From NCBI GenBank assembly GCA_035560235.1, contig DATMAG010000037.1:84560-148559 (forward strand): a stretch of DNA of 64,000 nucleotides, given 5' to 3'. Made by a program: the position numbers and the translations under genes. Shown here in pieces: positions 35,575 to 44,697 of this stretch (its first letter is position 1; each line of letters begins with the position of its first letter). The notes under the pieces are model-generated. The model had not been told where the DNA came from and did no database searches. It saw nothing but the letters and a program-made list of their open reading frames with translations. This DNA comes from DASRDU01 sp035560235 (lineage in GTDB: Bacteria; Acidobacteriota; Blastocatellia; RBC074).

Positions 35575-38500
35575 TCACCTGATACTGATTCTGACAGGAT
35601 TGGCTGTCTGCCCGTTCGCCTGCAACACCACATCCACTTCGCCGCTGCCAGTGAGGCTGCGCGGAATGCGGGCGTTGAGCTGATCGAGTCCGATCAGGTC
35701 GCCCTGCGGCCCGGCATAGGTGATTTCGGCGCTGGCGCTGCCGATTTTGAGTGTGGTCGTCGCGCTGTGACGAAAGCCCGTGCCGAAGAGCACCAGAAAG
35801 ACCTGATCAGTGTCTGCGCCCTGGTCAGGCCCGAGATCAATCGGCACGGCGACGTACCTGTTCTGGCTCTGATCGAAGCGCGCAACGGGTTCGATGAACT
35901 GCGCGCCTCCGGCCCTGACGCGCAGCGCGTAAGCAGCGGCAAGGCCCTGCCCACTCGAATCGGCAGTGAACAGTCCCGGCCTGACAACGGCAATCTGCGT
36001 GTTTTCGACTGAAACAGTGCCGTCACCGGCAGTGATCGTAATTGTCGCTGCACCAGCAGCGGTGTCGGGCGGAATCTGATAATTGAGCTGCGTGGGCGAG
36101 ACGAAAAAGAGCGGCGCGGCGCGTTCAATTCCGGCGCTGTCTCTGATAATGACCGTCGTTCCGGCCAGCGTGGTCGGCAGCGGCACGGTCGCAGCCGCCT
36201 GCGTTGACGTGGCCAGGCCGGTGCCGAAAGCCGCTGCGATTGATTCAACGGCGAGCGGGCCGGTGCCGTAATTTGCTGCTGAGACGCTGACGAAAGGGCG
36301 CGCTGACGTATTGCCCGCAGTCAGGCGAAAGGTCTGAAGCTGCTGCGGCGCGGCAGTGGCGGCGAGCGCGCCATTATTGACGGCAGCCGCTTCAAGATTG
36401 GTTTCGATGTGCGTGGTGCGCACGGCAGCAGTGATCTGCGACGCTAGCTGAAGCTGATAGCTCGCCGCGCTGTCAGAGAGATTCCACGTGCGCGCGATGA
36501 TGCCCTGCGCAATTCCCTCTTCGGCGGGCTTGAGCGACCACAGCAGCACGTTCGGATTGCTGATCGTGACGAACTGAGACGAGCTTTCGGGATATGCGCT
36601 GCTGCTGTTGCCTGTGACCAGAGCAGTCACAAGCGGGTTCTGGTGTTCGAGCGCGAAACGCATCGCCGCTGCCGGATCGTAAGCGCCGCGCGTTTGCAGC
36701 GCGAATCGCTGCGTGAAGTTTGAATCGCCTCCCTGCCCTGGAATGCCGAGATTTGTCCCGTCAACCTGCCCTCCGGCCAGCACCGACAGCAGCGGCGTGT
36801 TTGTATCAAGCACTGACGGCGTGCTGTTGCCGAGCTGCATAAAGTAACAATCGGCATTCGAGAGCGTCACGCCCGCGCCGCTGCCGCTCAGATCGGCGAA
36901 GTGATTCAGCGTCAGCCAGTCATAGCGCGCATTGCGCGGCGAATAATGGCCGCCCTGCGTGGTGAGCCTGGCGCGGATGACTGCGCCGACTTCTTCGTGC
37001 CACAGGTCGGGCGAATCCAGATTGAACCCGAAGCCCCAGGTCTGAACGTCACCGAAGTTCTGCGTGATCTCGTTGCGAATCTCGATGCGATCCTTGTCGC
37101 GGATGAGCGTGACGCGCGTGGTGTGACTGAGCGGCCCTGCGGCATCGGCGCGCAGCGTGACCGAGACCGGCCCGGCATTTTCAACCTGCACCGCGCCTGA
37201 GCCTGCGCCGAGGTCGTTGATGAATCGTCCGTTGATGTTGCGCGCAAATTCGCGGTTGCCGCGCGCTTTGTCAATCAGGCTGGTGATCGCGCCGCGATCC
37301 GCGACGGTCAGGCGATAGCGGCTGTTTTCAAGTACGCTGCCGGTGACGGTCGCAGCATCCGTGAAGCCGCTGCCGCTGCCCGAACGAATCTCGAAGACCT
37401 TGTATCCGACCGGAGGCACATCGCGCGCCAGCACGCGCAGCAGCCGCTGACCATTGAGGCTGACGATCTGCGACGGCGTCTCCTGTCCGGTGGCGAGGTC
37501 AACGACGTACACCGGCCCGGCATCGCTGAATGGCAGATCGGCCACATCGGTGCGCGACCAGCTCAGTGCGTTGAAGGCGTAAAAGCGCGCGCTGCTGCCT
37601 GACTTTCTGATCAGCCCGCCAAGCGCCGCAGCGGCGTCGTTGTGCAGCGCGCTGACGTAGCTTTCGATTTCACCGGCGATGCGCCGCTGCCACGCGGCCC
37701 GCGCGTCACGCGAAACGGGGCCGTCAGCCGTCCAGTCGTGTTCCCAGTACAGACCCAGATTCATCCACGCCTGATCGCGCGCGGCGGTGCGGCCATTCAT
37801 AAAACCGGGATTGCGCAGGCTGACGAGCGTCGCCAGGGCTTCGGCGCTGCGCAGCTTTTCGAGCGAGCGTTTGACGCGGGCCGAAACTTCGGCCATCGAA
37901 GCGCAGTACAGATCCCACTCGTTGCCGAAGCTCGCTGATACTGTTGGCAGGAGCGCGCCGTAGTTCGCTTCGAAATCCTGAAAGAAATCCTGTTCGTTTG
38001 AAACGATGACCTGGCGGTTTGCATTCGTGAGCTGCTGCGCCGCCGTGATGAATTCGTCGGTGAAAGTCCTCGCGTCGTCCCAGCCCTTGCCGAACGCGCC
38101 GATCACGCGATACGGAAAGCGGCTCTGAAAGGTCGGATTTGAATCAACCAGTTCGACGACGCCGAAGGGGCTGCGAGCTTCGGCGTAACCGCCGATGCTT
38201 TCATTGTTCTGAATGATCGTGTTCCACTTCATCAGAAGGCGGCTGCCATCGAACCCGTTCCACCAGTAAATATCGTGTTCGCGGTCGCCGGGGCTTGCGA
38301 CTTTCGTCGCGCACGAGCAGATGCCGCGCCAGCTGTATTTCGCGCCCGCGCCCGCCCAGAGCGAACCGAGGCCGTAAGGCAGCGTCTGATTCTCCATCGC
38401 CACCGCCATCGGAAAACGAAGATTGAAGCGCCGCTCCAGCGTGCCGGGGTAATACATCCCGCGCAGCACCGCTTCAGCCGGAGCGCCGCCGTAACACGAC

Positions 38501-38847
38501 ACGAGCGCTGTGAGCGGCGCGCTCAGATGGCCGTCCCTGAGGCGACCGATCAGCCGATTGAACTCAGCCGCCGACTTGTTGCGTTCATAAGTCCAGAGCC
38601 AGAAGCTGCCGTCGCAGTTCCACCGCCCCTGATACGGCGACGGATTGCCGGCAGTCGCGTCCATCTGACTGAGGTAATAATCGAGCATATCAATGAAGGC
38701 CGTGCGATAGGCTTCCTCGTCCATCGTCCACATATAATCAGTGTGGTCATCCGGCGCGATGTAGATGCGTTTGGGAGTCTGGGCCGAAACAGCCAGGGCG
38801 CTCAGGCACAGCAGGACAGTTGCGTGGATGGCGATTCTGCGGATCAT
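35575..38847 (-). CDS. Secreted GH38-like (alpha-mannosidase fold) protein with C-terminal Ig-like domain
   Basis: A 1090-residue exported protein. A signal peptide (residues 1-22) is followed by APDDHTDYMWTMDEEAY, a variant of the HxHxDxxW start of GH38/DUF5054 glycosidases. Middle and C-terminal beta domains follow, and residues about 860-1090 are the conserved 'TIGR03437'-type repeat domain of acidobacterial exported proteins (GTGFRHSA, IGSASAEITYAG, GLDQLNARIP). It should attack a glycan outside the cell; the substrate is unknown and the catalytic Asp cannot be assigned confidently. Start at 38847 (MIRRIAIHATV) opens the signal peptide. Confidence 0.75.
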   Translation of the reverse strand: MIRRIAIHATVLLCLSALAVSAQTPKRIYIAPDDHTDYMWTMDEEAYRTAFIDMLDYYLSQMDATAGNPSPYQGRWNCDGSFWLWTYERNKSAAEFNRLIGRLRDGHLSAPLTALVSCYGGAPAEAVLRGMYYPGTLERRFNLRFPMAVAMENQTLPYGLGSLWAGAGAKYSWRGICSCATKVASPGDREHDIYWWNGFDGSRLLMKWNTIIQNNESIGGYAEARSPFGVVELVDSNPTFQSRFPYRVIGAFGKGWDDARTFTDEFITAAQQLTNANRQVIVSNEQDFFQDFEANYGALLPTVSASFGNEWDLYCASMAEVSARVKRSLEKLRSAEALATLVSLRNPGFMNGRTAARDQAWMNLGLYWEHDWTADGPVSRDARAAWQRRIAGEIESYVSALHNDAAAALGGLIRKSGSSARFYAFNALSWSRTDVADLPFSDAGPVYVVDLATGQETPSQIVSLNGQRLLRVLARDVPPVGYKVFEIRSGSGSGFTDAATVTGSVLENSRYRLTVADRGAITSLIDKARGNREFARNINGRFINDLGAGSGAVQVENAGPVSVTLRADAAGPLSHTTRVTLIRDKDRIEIRNEITQNFGDVQTWGFGFNLDSPDLWHEEVGAVIRARLTTQGGHYSPRNARYDWLTLNHFADLSGSGAGVTLSNADCYFMQLGNSTPSVLDTNTPLLSVLAGGQVDGTNLGIPGQGGDSNFTQRFALQTRGAYDPAAAMRFALEHQNPLVTALVTGNSSSAYPESSSQFVTISNPNVLLWSLKPAEEGIAQGIIARTWNLSDSAASYQLQLASQITAAVRTTHIETNLEAAAVNNGALAATAAPQQLQTFRLTAGNTSARPFVSVSAANYGTGPLAVESIAAAFGTGLATSTQAAATVPLPTTLAGTTVIIRDSAGIERAAPLFFVSPTQLNYQIPPDTAAGAATITITAGDGTVSVENTQIAVVRPGLFTADSSGQGLAAAYALRVRAGGAQFIEPVARFDQSQNRYVAVPIDLGPDQGADTDQVFLVLFGTGFRHSATTTLKIGSASAEITYAGPQGDLIGLDQLNARIPRSLTGSGEVDVVLQANGQTANPVRISIR

Positions 38848-39251
38848 CGGTTGCTCTTTCGGTAGTCTGGTGAACCGCAACGGCGGTCTGTTGTCTGACG
38901 AGCGCCCGTTACTTCAGGACGCCGTGACCGGTTGAATTCTGATCGTCGGTCTGTGCTGTGAGGGGATCTGCGACTGCCGCTTCATCAGGCGAATCGCCGG
39001 GGTGTGTGCAGGCGTCAGCAGCGCGCACAGTCTAAATCAGAACCAGCAGGATTGGAATACTGTTTCCCTGGGAGCGCAGCCTGGGAGCGCGAGCGTCCCG
39101 CTCGCCTGATTTGCGCGAAAGACAGTTTGAAATTCATCAGTCCGCTGACGTGAGCCTGGCGAGCGGGACGCTCGCGCTCCCGGGGAGTGTTCCCGGCTTG
39201 CTGAGTCTGACCTGCATTGCTAGAGTGGTGGCCTGATGATTCAGAAACGAA
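38848..39251. other. Divergent intergenic region with REP element
   Basis: About 400 bases between the divergent GH38-like and Der genes. It contains the REP-like element at 39083-39181 and a partial extra copy of its arm start (GGGAGCGC at 39070-39077). Promoters must lie here but none is clear. Confidence 0.5.
39083..39181. repeat. REP-like element: inverted pair of 24-nt palindromic units
   Basis: Arms 39083-39106 and 39158-39181 are perfect reverse complements; each arm also folds on itself (GCGAGCG, 3 bases, CGCTCGC). The spacer is 51 nt. Same architecture as 53502-53583, which differs only in the core sequence; both arms start with GGGAGCGCG. Confidence 0.92.
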
Positions 39252-40682
39252 ATGACCAGTGTGAACCGAATGTCTGAAGCATACGAACAGTTCAGTAACG
39301 ATGCGCCTGCCGTTGAAAATGCGACTCAGGCAGCGCCCTCTGTGCCGCTGCCGGTTGTGACCATCGTCGGGCGGCCCAACGTCGGCAAATCAACGCTCTT
39401 CAATCGCATCATCGGCGCGCGGCGTTCGATTGTCGGCGATCTGCCGGGCATCACCCGCGACCGCATCTATGGCGAGGCGCAGTGGAATGAGCAGGCTTTC
39501 AATGTCGTGGATACGGGCGGCATCGTGCCGGATGACGACGCTGTGATTCCGGCCAACATTCTCCGGCAGGCGCGCGCGGCGATTGATGAAGCGAGCGTGC
39601 TGCTGTTCGTGGTTGACGTGCGCGCCGGGATTTCGCCGCTCGATGAAGAACTGGCGCAGATGCTGCGCTCGGTCGGCAAGCCTGTTTTCATCGTCGCCAA
39701 CAAGGCCGACACTGACCGGGTCGCTGATCTCGCCGCCGAATTTCATCGCTTCGGTTACGACGAAGTCTTTCCGGTTTCGGCTGAACACGGCCTCGGGATG
39801 GGCGAGCTGATGGATGCGGTCGTCGCAAAGCTGCCGCCGGTCGAAGCCCGCAAATGGAAGCCGCGCGAAATCGCGGTGGCGATCATCGGTCGCCCGAACG
39901 TGGGCAAATCGTCGCTCATCAACAAAATGCTCGGGCAGGAGCGCGTCATTGTTTCGCCCATCGCCGGAACGACGCGCGACGCGGTGGACACTGTCTTTGA
40001 AGTGAAGACCGGCGCAGACAACGAGGCGCGCACGATTCACCTGCGCCTGATTGATACCGCGGGCATCCGCCGCAAGGGCAAAACCGAGCAGATGGCCGAA
40101 AAGCTCTCGGTCGTGATGGCCCGCAAACACATCGAACGCGCCGACGTGGTGCTGCTGATCATTGACGCGACCGAAGGCGTAACGCACCTTGACGCTTCGA
40201 TTGCCGGTTACGCCCACGAGGCCGGACGTTCGATCATCATCGTCGTCAACAAGTGGGATGCCGTCGAAAAGGACACCTACACCGCAAAGACATTTGAAGA
40301 AAAGATTCGCGAGCAGATGAAGTTTCTCGATTATGCGCCGGTGATCTTCATTTCAGCGCTTTCAGGCCAGCGCGTGATGAAGCTGCCTGAACTGATCGCC
40401 CGCGCCGATGAAGCCCGCAGCCTGCGCATTTCGACCGGCAGGCTCAATGAATTTTTCCGCGACCACCTGGAGCAGCCGCGTGCGACGACTTCATCAAAAC
40501 GCCCGCTCAAGGTTCTCTATCTGACCCAGGCCCTGACGCGCCCGCCGACCTTTGTGCTCTTCCTCAGCAGCCGCACGACGAAGCTGCATTTCTCCTATGA
40601 GCGCTACGTCATCAACCGGCTGCGCGAAACCTTCGGCTTCTATGCCACCCCGATCAGACTGATGCAACGCAACCGGAAGTGA
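39252..40682 (+). CDS. der: Ribosome-associated GTPase Der (EngA)
   Basis: A 476-residue tandem GTPase for 50S ribosome assembly. Two G domains are complete: GRPNVGKST / DTGG / NKAD and GRPNVGKSS / DTAG / NKWD, then the KH-like C-terminal domain (about 380-476) ending in FYATPIRLMQRNRK. The N-terminal 35 residues before the first G domain are longer than usual. A second ATG (39270) is possible. Confidence 0.96.
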   Translation: MTSVNRMSEAYEQFSNDAPAVENATQAAPSVPLPVVTIVGRPNVGKSTLFNRIIGARRSIVGDLPGITRDRIYGEAQWNEQAFNVVDTGGIVPDDDAVIPANILRQARAAIDEASVLLFVVDVRAGISPLDEELAQMLRSVGKPVFIVANKADTDRVADLAAEFHRFGYDEVFPVSAEHGLGMGELMDAVVAKLPPVEARKWKPREIAVAIIGRPNVGKSSLINKMLGQERVIVSPIAGTTRDAVDTVFEVKTGADNEARTIHLRLIDTAGIRRKGKTEQMAEKLSVVMARKHIERADVVLLIIDATEGVTHLDASIAGYAHEAGRSIIIVVNKWDAVEKDTYTAKTFEEKIREQMKFLDYAPVIFISALSGQRVMKLPELIARADEARSLRISTGRLNEFFRDHLEQPRATTSSKRPLKVLYLTQALTRPPTFVLFLSSRTTKLHFSYERYVINRLRETFGFYATPIRLMQRNRK

Positions 40683-40757
40683 GCAGCAGGTTGCCAAAAT
40701 CGCGTAGCTGGCCCAAAAGGCTGATCGCGGGTAATGAGGCTGAATACGGATACAATT

Positions 40758-42809
40758 TCAGTTACCTGCCGCCTTCTCCATCTTCTCATCCTTCTTCGGC
40801 ACTTCCGGTTTCGCAAAATCGGGCAGCGGGTCGCCGAAGATGTAATGATTGAACCACGCCAGATTGTGCTGCATCACGGCGCGCATGGATTTCGGTTTCG
40901 TGATGCCGTGACCGTAGCCTTTGTAAACCACCATCTCAACCCTGACGCCGCGATCTTCGAGGCCCTGCCTCAGCTCATAGGCATTCGCAATCGGCACGCG
41001 CCGGTCGAATTCGCCGTGCTGAATCAGCGTCGGCGTCTTTGCCTTTTTGATATAGGCCATCGGTGAAGTCTTCGCGTAAATGTCGGGATCGTCCGCCGGG
41101 TCGTCGCCGAGATACTGAATCGTGAAGGGCGTAATGTCGGTGTTGTAATAATAGGTCGCCCAGTTCGAGATGCCCGCGCCGACTGAAATCGCCGCAAAAC
41201 GATCTGATGAGGCAGTCAGAAACGCCGAAATGTAACCGCCCTGGCTCCAGCCCATGCAGCCGACCTTGTCACGGTCAACCCAGCCTTTGCCGATCAGATA
41301 ATCAACGCCTGAAATCACGTCCCACGCATCACCGACGCCGAGGTTGCGCACATTCAACTGCCGGAACTTTTCGCCGTAACCGGCGCTGCCGCGATAGTTG
41401 ACTTTCAAAACGAGCGCGCCGCGCCCGGCCCAGATGTCTGCCGGGTAGTAACGGGAATCGAGCAGCGTCGGGCGATCAATGCCCGTCGGGCCGCCGTGAA
41501 TGACACAGAGCAGCGGATACTTTTTCGCCGGATCAAAATCGGCGGGTTTGATCAGAATGCCTTCGATGATTGCGCCGTCCTGACTCTTCCACGAAATGAC
41601 TTCGCGTGTGGCAAGCCTGAAGTCTTTGACCTGATCGGTCATTGAAGTGAGTTTGCGCGGCGCGAAGCCGGGCAGGTCAGTAATGAAAACTTCGGTGAGC
41701 GAAACAGGCGACGGCGCAGTGAACGCGGCGCGTTTGCCGTCGCGCGTGAGCGTGAAGCTGCCAGCCATCAGGTTGTCAGGACTGCTCAGGCGCGTGACTT
41801 TTGCGGTTGCCGGATCAGCGCGGAACAGGTGCGATGCAGTCCTTTGCAAACCGGAGAAGTATATGCCGTCAGCCTGCCAGTCAATCAGATTGGGCTGTTC
41901 ATCGAATGAATCGGTGATCGAACGCGGCGCGCCGCCTTCGGCAGAGATGACGGCGAGCTTTGTATTGGCGTGAAAATATTTCGGATTGCCCATCGCTGAC
42001 GAAAAGACAATCTGCCTGCCGTCAGGCGACCAGCGCGGATTGTTGTCAGGGCCGGGCTGCGCGACGAGCTTTTTTACCGAGTTGTCAGCGATGGTCAGCA
42101 CGTAAATATCAGCCGTGCCGCCGTTGATCAGATCAGGATTGACCGTTGCGCTGAAGGCAATGCGCGACCCGTCAGGCGACCACGCAAACGCACCGACGCT
42201 GAAGTCTTTGCCCTTTGTGCGCTGCGTGCCGGTGACAGGTTCCTTCATCGCTTCGGCCACATTCAGCGTCCAGAGGTGCGAATGGTTGTACTCCTTCCGC
42301 ACAACTTCAAAATCGCCGAGATAATCCCTGCGCTCCTTCGCGGCCTTTGCGTCGGCATCGCTGGTTGTGAAGGCAATGCTTTTGCCGTCGAGCGACCAGG
42401 CATAACCACCGACGCCGTTTTCAGCTTTGGTCAGTTGCACGGCTTCGCCGCCGTCGGGACGAATGACGAAGATCTGATTTTTGCCGCCGACGCGCTCACT
42501 CGTAAACGCCAGCCATTCACCATCGGGCGACCATTGCGGACTTGTCGCTGATTTGTCGCCACGCGTGAGCTGAAACGTGCGGCCTGTTTTCACATCGGCC
42601 AGCCAGATCTGCGTGACAAAGGCATCCTGTTTGAAGTCGCTTTCGTTGATGGTGTAAGCCACGCGGCTGCCGTCGGGCGAAATCTGCGCGCTGCCTGCCT
42701 GCCGGACATTGAGCAGTTCGTCAATTGTCGGCACACGCTGCTGCGCGGCGACTGACAGACAGATGGAGAGTGAAAGGATCAGACTCAGAAAGGGGAATCT
42801 CTTTTTCAT
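40758..42809 (-). CDS. Secreted S9 family peptidase (acylaminoacyl-peptidase type)
   Basis: A 683-residue exported peptidase with signal peptide (SLILSLSICLSVAAQQ). A TolB-like beta-propeller with repeated SPDG…IAF motifs covers about residues 40-400. The hydrolase domain shows Ser in GWSQGGYIS, Asp in GEFDRRVP and His in GYGHGITKP. It cleaves peptides outside the cytoplasm. The C-terminal 20 residues are Lys/Glu-rich. A 31-bp hairpin separates it from the folate genes upstream. Confidence 0.93.
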   Translation of the reverse strand: MKKRFPFLSLILSLSICLSVAAQQRVPTIDELLNVRQAGSAQISPDGSRVAYTINESDFKQDAFVTQIWLADVKTGRTFQLTRGDKSATSPQWSPDGEWLAFTSERVGGKNQIFVIRPDGGEAVQLTKAENGVGGYAWSLDGKSIAFTTSDADAKAAKERRDYLGDFEVVRKEYNHSHLWTLNVAEAMKEPVTGTQRTKGKDFSVGAFAWSPDGSRIAFSATVNPDLINGGTADIYVLTIADNSVKKLVAQPGPDNNPRWSPDGRQIVFSSAMGNPKYFHANTKLAVISAEGGAPRSITDSFDEQPNLIDWQADGIYFSGLQRTASHLFRADPATAKVTRLSSPDNLMAGSFTLTRDGKRAAFTAPSPVSLTEVFITDLPGFAPRKLTSMTDQVKDFRLATREVISWKSQDGAIIEGILIKPADFDPAKKYPLLCVIHGGPTGIDRPTLLDSRYYPADIWAGRGALVLKVNYRGSAGYGEKFRQLNVRNLGVGDAWDVISGVDYLIGKGWVDRDKVGCMGWSQGGYISAFLTASSDRFAAISVGAGISNWATYYYNTDITPFTIQYLGDDPADDPDIYAKTSPMAYIKKAKTPTLIQHGEFDRRVPIANAYELRQGLEDRGVRVEMVVYKGYGHGITKPKSMRAVMQHNLAWFNHYIFGDPLPDFAKPEVPKKDEKMEKAAGN

Positions 42810-42846
42810 AGCGGCCTCTGCACGATTGGGGAGGTTACAGAATCAA

Positions 42847-42922
42847 CTGATTCCTGATGCCTGAATCCTGATTCCTGTCTTTATTGAAAATCAGGAATCA
42901 GGATTCAGGCATCAGGAATCAG
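42847..42922. terminator. 31-bp perfect hairpin between folK and the S9 peptidase gene
   Basis: Arms 42847-42877 and 42892-42922 are exact complements built from ATTCCTGA words, loop 14 nt. Lies 24 nt past the folK stop on the minus strand, so it can end the fol transcript; no strong U-tract is seen, and the word repetition suggests a dispersed repeat. Confidence 0.75.
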
Positions 42923-42946
42923 CTGGCGTGTTGATCTTTGAATTTT

Positions 42947-43447
42947 TCAAAAACTGAAGCTGGTCAGTTGCAGTCCCGCGCTGCCTGCGCTGGCAAGTGA
43001 CTCGCCGACTGTCTGCCCGCGACCGGGAATAATCAGATCGGGCGCAAGATCGCACAACGGCGCGAGGACAAAGTTTCTTTCGTGAAGGCGCGGGTGCGGA
43101 ACGGTCAGGCCCGGTTCACGGATGATCGCGGAACCATACAATAGCAGGTCGAGATCGAGCGTGCGCGGCCCCCAGTGTTCGCGGCGTTCACGTCCGCGAG
43201 AACGTTCAATCGCAAGCAGAAGTTCAAGCAGTTCGCGCGCGGAAAGCGTTGTTTCAAGTTGTAAAGCAGCGTTGAGAAATGCGTCCTGCCCTTCCGGCCC
43301 GCCGACCGGAACAGTTTCATAAATGCGGCTGCAGATAATCCGGCTGACTGCCGGATGCCGGGCGAGCGCCTCAGCGGCAGCGCGCAGGTGATTGAACCGA
43401 TCGCCCAGATTGGAACCGAGGGCGATGAATGCAGTTACTCCTGACAC
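42947..43447 (-). CDS. folK: 2-amino-4-hydroxy-6-hydroxymethyldihydropteridine diphosphokinase
   Basis: A 166-residue HPPK that pyrophosphorylates the pterin in folate synthesis. Motifs: ALGSNLGDR, TVPVGGPEGQDAFLNA, and GPRTLDLDLLLYG with the Mg-binding Asp pair, then VPHPRLHERNFVLAPL. The GTG start overlaps the folB stop (TAGTG), so it is translationally coupled to folB. Confidence 0.95.
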   Translation of the reverse strand: MSGVTAFIALGSNLGDRFNHLRAAAEALARHPAVSRIICSRIYETVPVGGPEGQDAFLNAALQLETTLSARELLELLLAIERSRGRERREHWGPRTLDLDLLLYGSAIIREPGLTVPHPRLHERNFVLAPLCDLAPDLIIPGRGQTVGESLASAGSAGLQLTSFSF

Positions 43448-43806
43448 TATGGTTTGCGTTCGCGGACGACTTCGGCATAAACATCGCGGAAGACGCCCTG
43501 AATGGGAGCGTGCGGCTTGTGGACTCGCACCATGATGCGTTCGACTCTGGGCTGCTTTTCCAGCACCTGTTGAGCAATCCGGTTGGCCAGAGCTTCGATC
43601 AGGTAAAAGCGGCTGACGGTGGCTTCGTGCCGGACGATTTCGTAAACCGCCCCGTAATCCACAGTCTCCTTCAGCCGGTCTGAGATGCCTTCGAGCGGCA
43701 GGAACATTTCAAGGTCAATGACGAACCGCGCGCCGAGTTTGTTCTCTTCGTCGTGAACTCCGTGACGCCCGTAAAATTCCAGCCCTGATAAAACAACCTT
43801 GTCCAT
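43447..43806 (-). CDS. folB: Dihydroneopterin aldolase
   Basis: A 119-residue dihydroneopterin aldolase converting dihydroneopterin to 6-hydroxymethyl-dihydropterin. Motifs: FYGRHGVHDEE (residues about 11-21), TVDYGAVY, and VRVHKPHAPI near the C-terminus. ATG at 43806 chosen over the in-frame GTG two codons upstream. Part of folP-folB-folK. Confidence 0.94.
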   Translation of the reverse strand: MDKVVLSGLEFYGRHGVHDEENKLGARFVIDLEMFLPLEGISDRLKETVDYGAVYEIVRHEATVSRFYLIEALANRIAQQVLEKQPRVERIMVRVHKPHAPIQGVFRDVYAEVVRERKP

Positions 43807-43833
43807 ACGCACGCGAAACCTTCAGCACATAAT

Positions 43834-44682
43834 TCAGCGCGACCACAAACGCTGCCAGACTTTGATGGCCTGCGCGTGTCCGGCGACATCGTGAACGCGC
43901 AGAATGTCAGCGCCCTGCATCAGCCCGTAGAGATGCGCGGCGATGCTGGCCGGGTCGCGTTCAGCAGCAACGGGAACGCCTGTGATCCGGCCCAGCGTAC
44001 TCTTTCTGGAGGCACCCAGCAACACCGGATGGCCGAGCTTTTTTATCTCACCGAGCCGCCGGATGAGTTCGAGGTTCTGTTCGAGACTTTTGCCGAAACC
44101 GAATCCCGGATCGAGAATCACTGAAGGAACTCCGGCAGCGAGCGCGCCTGCTGCCAGTTCAGAGAGTTCATCGCGCACTTCGCTGACCACATCATTGAAG
44201 GGTTGCGCTTCCTGCGACCATCTGAGCGTTTCGGGCGTGCCGCGCATGTGCATCAGCACCGCGGGCACGCCGAATTCAGCGCACACATCGCGCATCGCCG
44301 GATCGCGCAATCCCGTCACATCGTTGACCAGATCAGCGCCCGATTGCAGCGCGGCGCGGGCGACAGCGGGCTTGCGCGTGTCAATCGAAATCAGCGCGTC
44401 AAACTTTCCCTGAGCGCGCAATTCAGCAAGGGCTTCGATCACTGGCAGCACCCGCGCCGATTCAATTTCAACCGGAACCGCAGCCGCGCCGGGCCGTGTT
44501 GATTCGCCGCCGATGTCAATGAACACTGCGCCCGCCGCAGCCATCGCCCCGGCCTGCTCAATCGCCGTCTGTGCATCAGCAAAGCGGCTGCCATCAGAAA
44601 AAGAGTCCGGCGTCACGTTGAGAATGCCCATCAGCGCGCCGGACTCAGGATTGATTGCGCGATTGCGCCAGCGAATTTCCAT
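43834..44682 (-). CDS. folP: Dihydropteroate synthase
   Basis: A 282-residue DHPS that couples the pterin to p-aminobenzoate. Motifs: MGILNVTPDSFSDGSRF (residues about 18-34), IDIGGESTRPGA, DVTGLRDP, ILDPGFGFGKS, and GASRKSTLG. It lies 15 nt after the acyl-CoA ligase stop and 27 nt before folB, all on the minus strand, so the four genes may be one transcript. Confidence 0.95.
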   Translation of the reverse strand: MEIRWRNRAINPESGALMGILNVTPDSFSDGSRFADAQTAIEQAGAMAAAGAVFIDIGGESTRPGAAAVPVEIESARVLPVIEALAELRAQGKFDALISIDTRKPAVARAALQSGADLVNDVTGLRDPAMRDVCAEFGVPAVLMHMRGTPETLRWSQEAQPFNDVVSEVRDELSELAAGALAAGVPSVILDPGFGFGKSLEQNLELIRRLGEIKKLGHPVLLGASRKSTLGRITGVPVAAERDPASIAAHLYGLMQGADILRVHDVAGHAQAIKVWQRLWSR

Positions 44683-44697
44683 CAGACGATGCCGGTA

